Source: JANYCG01 sp031392945
GTDB lineage: Bacteria; Pseudomonadota; Gammaproteobacteria; Burkholderiales; Burkholderiaceae_C
DNA length: 25,815 nt
Reading direction: 5' to 3'
NCBI GenBank assembly: GCA_031392945.1
Contig: JANMVT010000071.1
Span: forward strand, 1 to 25,815
Below are positions 23,437 to 25,815 of this stretch, one piece after another. Numbering within the stretch: position 1 is the stretch's first letter; every line of letters begins with the position of its first letter. Under the pieces are notes generated by a model. It saw nothing but the letters and a program-made list of their open reading frames with translations, was not told where the DNA came from and searched no databases. Made by a program: the position numbers and the translations under genes.

Positions 23437-24597
23437 ATGCAAATGCCCAAACCAGTCCTGATGTTTGCCGCTGTGAGCTTCCTGAATGAAGTGTCCGCGC
23501 AAATGGTGACCCCGCTCATACCCATTTTGTTGGCAAGCGTGCTGGCGGCTGGCCCAATCGCGCTGGGTTTGGTAGAAGGATTTGCCGATGCCGTGGCCGC
23601 GATGCTCAAACTTTGGTCTGGGCGGCGTGCTGATGTTCACCCGCAGCAGCGCAAGCCGATGGTGGTATTCGGCTACGGGCTGGCGACGCTTTCCCGTCCA
23701 CTGATGGCACTGGCCGGGTCCTGGGTAATGGTTGCTGCACTGCGCAGCGCCGACCGCTTGGGCAAAGGCATTCGTGGTGCACCTCGCGATGCCATCCTGG
23801 CCGACGCAACCCCGTCCGCACAGCGGGGGCAGATGTATGGGTTGAATCGGGCGATGGACTATGCCGGCGCGGTCGTAGGCACTCTTTTGGCAGCAGCCGC
23901 TTTGAGCTGGTCGGGATTGGGCATCACTCAAGTTATAGCCTTGTCGGCGTTTCCCGGCATTGCAGTGCTGATACTGCTCATGCTGCTACCTGTGCCTGCC
24001 AGCATCACGGCTGCGCAATCCTCTGCCCCCACCCGGCTGCAGCCGCTTTCCTGGAGTGGTATTTCGCCACCACTTCAGCACTATCTTCAGGTGCTGGCCT
24101 TGTTCTGTTTCGCCAAGGCTTCCGAAGCCTTCATTATTTTGCGTGGCCACGAGCTGGGCATGCAGACGGTGACTTTGCTGCTGCTTTGGGCGTGGCTGGC
24201 AGCCTTGCAAACCCTCACTGCATACCTTGGTGCGCCATTGGCTGACCGCATGTCCAAACACTCGCTCACGCTATTCAATTGGATCAGTCTTGCTGCGGGC
24301 TATGCGGGGCTGGCGATGGTAGGCACCGAAATCGCAGTGTGGATAGCCGTCAGCGTCTATGGGCTGCTCAGCGGCATCAGTGAAGGCGTAGAGCGCTCAC
24401 TGGTGAGCGAACTGGCGCCCGAGACAGAAAAAGGGACTGCCTTCGGCTGGTATTACATGGTCACCGGGGTAGCGGCAATCCCGTCGGGGCTTCTCTTCGG
24501 TCTGTTGTGGTCCCTGGCAGGCCCTGGCTTAGCCTTTGGAATGGCCGCCGTCGTGGCCTTGATCAGCGCGATATGGCTTCAGTCACGCTCGCTATAA
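23437..24597 (+). CDS. MFS transporter, arsenic-region associated
   Basis: This intact gene encodes 386 residues with about 12 hydrophobic segments. It starts MQMPKPVLMFAAVSFLNEVS, and the segment RSADRLGKGIRGAPRDAILAD corresponds to the conserved loop region between segments of MFS drug- and metabolite-exporters. It lies between the decayed arsA and arsH, in a setting where arsenic-linked MFS exporters are known, so arsenical export is a reasonable but unproven role. GAGG 10 nt before the ATG supports the start. Its flanks at 22924-23203 and 24645-24923 are copies of the same block, so the gene sits between two direct repeats. 23210-23436, just upstream, contains no recognised gene. Confidence 0.85.
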   Translation: MQMPKPVLMFAAVSFLNEVSAQMVTPLIPILLASVLAAGPIALGLVEGFADAVAAMLKLWSGRRADVHPQQRKPMVVFGYGLATLSRPLMALAGSWVMVAALRSADRLGKGIRGAPRDAILADATPSAQRGQMYGLNRAMDYAGAVVGTLLAAAALSWSGLGITQVIALSAFPGIAVLILLMLLPVPASITAAQSSAPTRLQPLSWSGISPPLQHYLQVLALFCFAKASEAFIILRGHELGMQTVTLLLLWAWLAALQTLTAYLGAPLADRMSKHSLTLFNWISLAAGYAGLAMVGTEIAVWIAVSVYGLLSGISEGVERSLVSELAPETEKGTAFGWYYMVTGVAAIPSGLLFGLLWSLAGPGLAFGMAAVVALISAIWLQSRSL

Positions 24598-24644
24598 ACG
24601 GATAGACGCGCTATGGACACCGTTGTTTCCTGATTATTCTGTGC

Positions 24645-24828
24645 TGCTCAACAAAGAGCGTGCTGGTGGTCGGCAAGCGTGATCACGTGCTTGCATCCCG
24701 GCTTGCTGGGGAACGCAAGCAGATGGAGCGTCTGTCCTGGGCTGGCCAAGCGCCTGTTCATCCTGCCATGGCCGATTCGCCCACCGATTGGATTTACAGA
24801 ACTGTCCGGACTCGTGAGCCGGAAGTAA
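24645..24828 (+). pseudogene. arsA: arsA C-terminal remnant
   Basis: About 60 codons equivalent to the end of arsA are present but frameshifted at least twice. The part reading RLAGERKQMERLS is in one frame, and LAKRLFILPWPIRPPIG and FTELSGLVSRK follow in another to a TAA at 24826-24828. Near 24655 an extra G shifts the stretch matching LNKSVLAAGTRD. It is a truncated, decayed second arsA end. Confidence 0.8.
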
Positions 24829-24923
24829 TAGTCCAGCTTCACAGGATCAGATAGACGCCTGGTTCACCCGCTTCATCAAATCGTCCGCACTCTCCTCGCG
24901 CTCGCTGTAGCGGTCGACCAGAT
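24645..24923. repeat. Ars convergent-junction repeat, copy 2
   Basis: The second copy of the block described at 22924-23203, in the same orientation, carrying a degenerate arsA 3' end and the true 3' end of the arsH pseudogene. Confidence 0.8.
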
Positions 24924-25556
24924 AAGGCGACACGTCGCGGGTGAGCAACGTAAATTTCACAAGCTCTTCCATCACATTCACCAGCGGTCGTAATAAGCCG
25001 ATGGCTTCATGCGGCCCGAATCGTCAAACTCCATGAAGGCTTTGGCAACAGATGACTGGTTGGGGATGGTGATCATGCGCATCCAGCGGCCCAGCACGCG
25101 CAACTGGTTCACTGCGTTGAATGACTGCGAGCCGCCGCTCACCTGCATCACCGCCAGCGTTTTGCCTTGCGTGGGGCGCACCGCCCCAAGGCTCAAGGGA
25201 ATCCAGTCAATCTGGGTTTTCATGATGCCGGTCATGGACCCGTGGCGCTCGGGCGACGACCACACCATGCCCTCGCTCCACGCAGCCAAATCGCGCAGCT
25301 CCTGCACCTTGGGATGTGTGTCGGGCGCGCTGTCGGCCAGCGGCAGGCCGTCGGGATTGAAGGTGCGCGTCTCGCAGCCCATCGCAACCAGCAAGCGGGC
25401 AGCTTCTTCGCTGAGCAGGCGGCTGAAAGACCGTTCGCGCAACGAGCCGTGAAGCAGCAGGATGCGGGGCGGGTGGGCAGAACGGGGTGCGGGCTGCAAC
25501 TGGGCCAGGGATGGCACAGCGAACAGTGTTTCGATGACGTTGGGGATGGGGGTCAT
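24847..25556 (-). pseudogene. arsH: arsH, NADPH:FMN oxidoreductase, frameshifted near the 3' end
   Basis: ArsH is a flavodoxin-fold reductase that oxidises trivalent organoarsenicals. The frame from the ATG at 25556 has the FMN-binding HGSLRERSFSR, SSPERHGSMTGIMKTQ and SGGSQSFN, and runs to SAYYDRW-stop at 24978, 192 residues. The family continues YYDRVV.VMEELVKFTLL; one G seems lost at about 24982, because the other frame then reads NVMEELVKFTLLTRD to MKRVNQASI and TGA at 24847-24849, for about 236 residues in all. The FMN core is intact, so a truncated product might retain some activity. The aquaporin gene lies 9 bp upstream in the same direction. Confidence 0.88.
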
Positions 25557-25565
25557 GTCGGGAAT

Positions 25566-25815
25566 TCAACCATGTTGAGCCTGTGCCTGCGGCTCCAGCC
25601 AGCGCGCGAGCAACACACCCGCAACGCCACCCGCGCACTCCGCCAGCACAAACCCCAGCGCGCTGGCCGGCGCTATGCCGGCAAAGCTGTCGCTCATCAT
25701 GCGGCCCATCACGGCAGCCGGGTTGGCAAACGAGGTGCTGGCGGTGAACCAGTAGGCCGCGCCGATGTAGCAGGCCACAAGCAGGCTGGCTTTGCCCGGC
25801 GGTGCGCGCAGGATG
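25566..25815 (-). CDS. Aquaporin (MIP family), C-terminal part, runs off right edge
   Basis: The open frame enters from the window edge and ends at 25566, giving 82 residues. It contains the second half-helix motif of aquaporins, SFANPAAVMGR, with a following hydrophobic segment FAGIAPASALGFVLAE and a final GVLLARWLEP. The gene lies 9 bp upstream of arsH. In the Sinorhizobium meliloti ars operon an aquaglyceroporin (AqpS) replaces an arsenite pump in the order arsR-aqpS-arsC-arsH, so this is plausibly its counterpart. The pore-lining region needed to judge specificity is outside the window. Confidence 0.8.
   Translation of the reverse strand, partial: ILRAPPGKASLLVACYIGAAYWFTASTSFANPAAVMGRMMSDSFAGIAPASALGFVLAECAGGVAGVLLARWLEPQAQAQHG

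Noticed and set aside
1..25815. CRISPR array, prophage, toxin-antitoxin pair or replication origin
   Set aside because: No regularly spaced repeats, phage structural genes, small paired ORFs or dnaA-box clusters were seen.

Overview
The window is GC-rich chromosomal DNA from a betaproteobacterium, most likely Comamonadaceae in the Polaromonas/Rhodoferax/Acidovorax range. The basis is the conserved block rlmE-ftsH-folP-glmM with divergent yhbY, the overall protein character, a CYP153-type P450, and a degenerate intergenic repeat resembling ones I associate with this family. The placement is by recognition, not by a search.

Layout. 1-994 is accessory: the 5' part of an IS4-family transposase gene running off the left edge, a very short signal-peptide-like ORF that ends beside it, and non-coding DNA with one copy of a 49-bp repeat. 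995-6783 is housekeeping: yhbY (-) diverges from rlmE (+) across only 19 bp, then ftsH (TTG start, heat-shock-like promoter, strong terminator), folP and glmM. Another copy of the 49-bp repeat forms the folP-glmM junction. 6827-8407 is an MFS exporter with an extra C-terminal domain.

8428-15209 is a minus-strand run. An ABC importer of the carbohydrate type (ATPase, Tat-type binding protein, two permeases) is followed by a beta-hydroxyacid-dehydrogenase-family oxidoreductase, a glyoxalase-II-like hydrolase and a Nudix CoA-pyrophosphatase-like protein. The four transporter genes form a complete set. The downstream enzymes probably share their transcript, at least in part. A TonB-dependent receptor diverges from this run at 15463. 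17660-19278 (-) holds a [2Fe-2S] ferredoxin followed by a CYP153-family P450, which suggests terminal hydroxylation of alkanes or fatty acids; no ferredoxin reductase is adjacent. 19538-20792 (-) holds DUF1003 and ProQ/FinO genes, preceded by the N-terminal stub of a PhoX-type phosphatase gene.

21325-25815 is a decayed arsenic-resistance region. arsA has a frameshift and a nonsense codon, arsH has a frameshift, and an MFS transporter gene is intact. An aquaporin gene enters from the right edge. A roughly 280-bp block (arsA 3' end facing arsH 3' end) occurs twice, once on each side of the MFS gene. This suggests that two related arsA/arsH units were merged, or one was duplicated, and then lost function. 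No arsR, arsB/acr3, arsC or arsD is present in the window.

I did not find a clearly new multi-gene system. The observations most worth following are the duplicated ars junction with its pseudogenes, the 49-bp repeat that supplies the folP stop codon and lies just before the glmM start, the reductase-less CYP153 pair, and the structured spacer inside the ABC operon.
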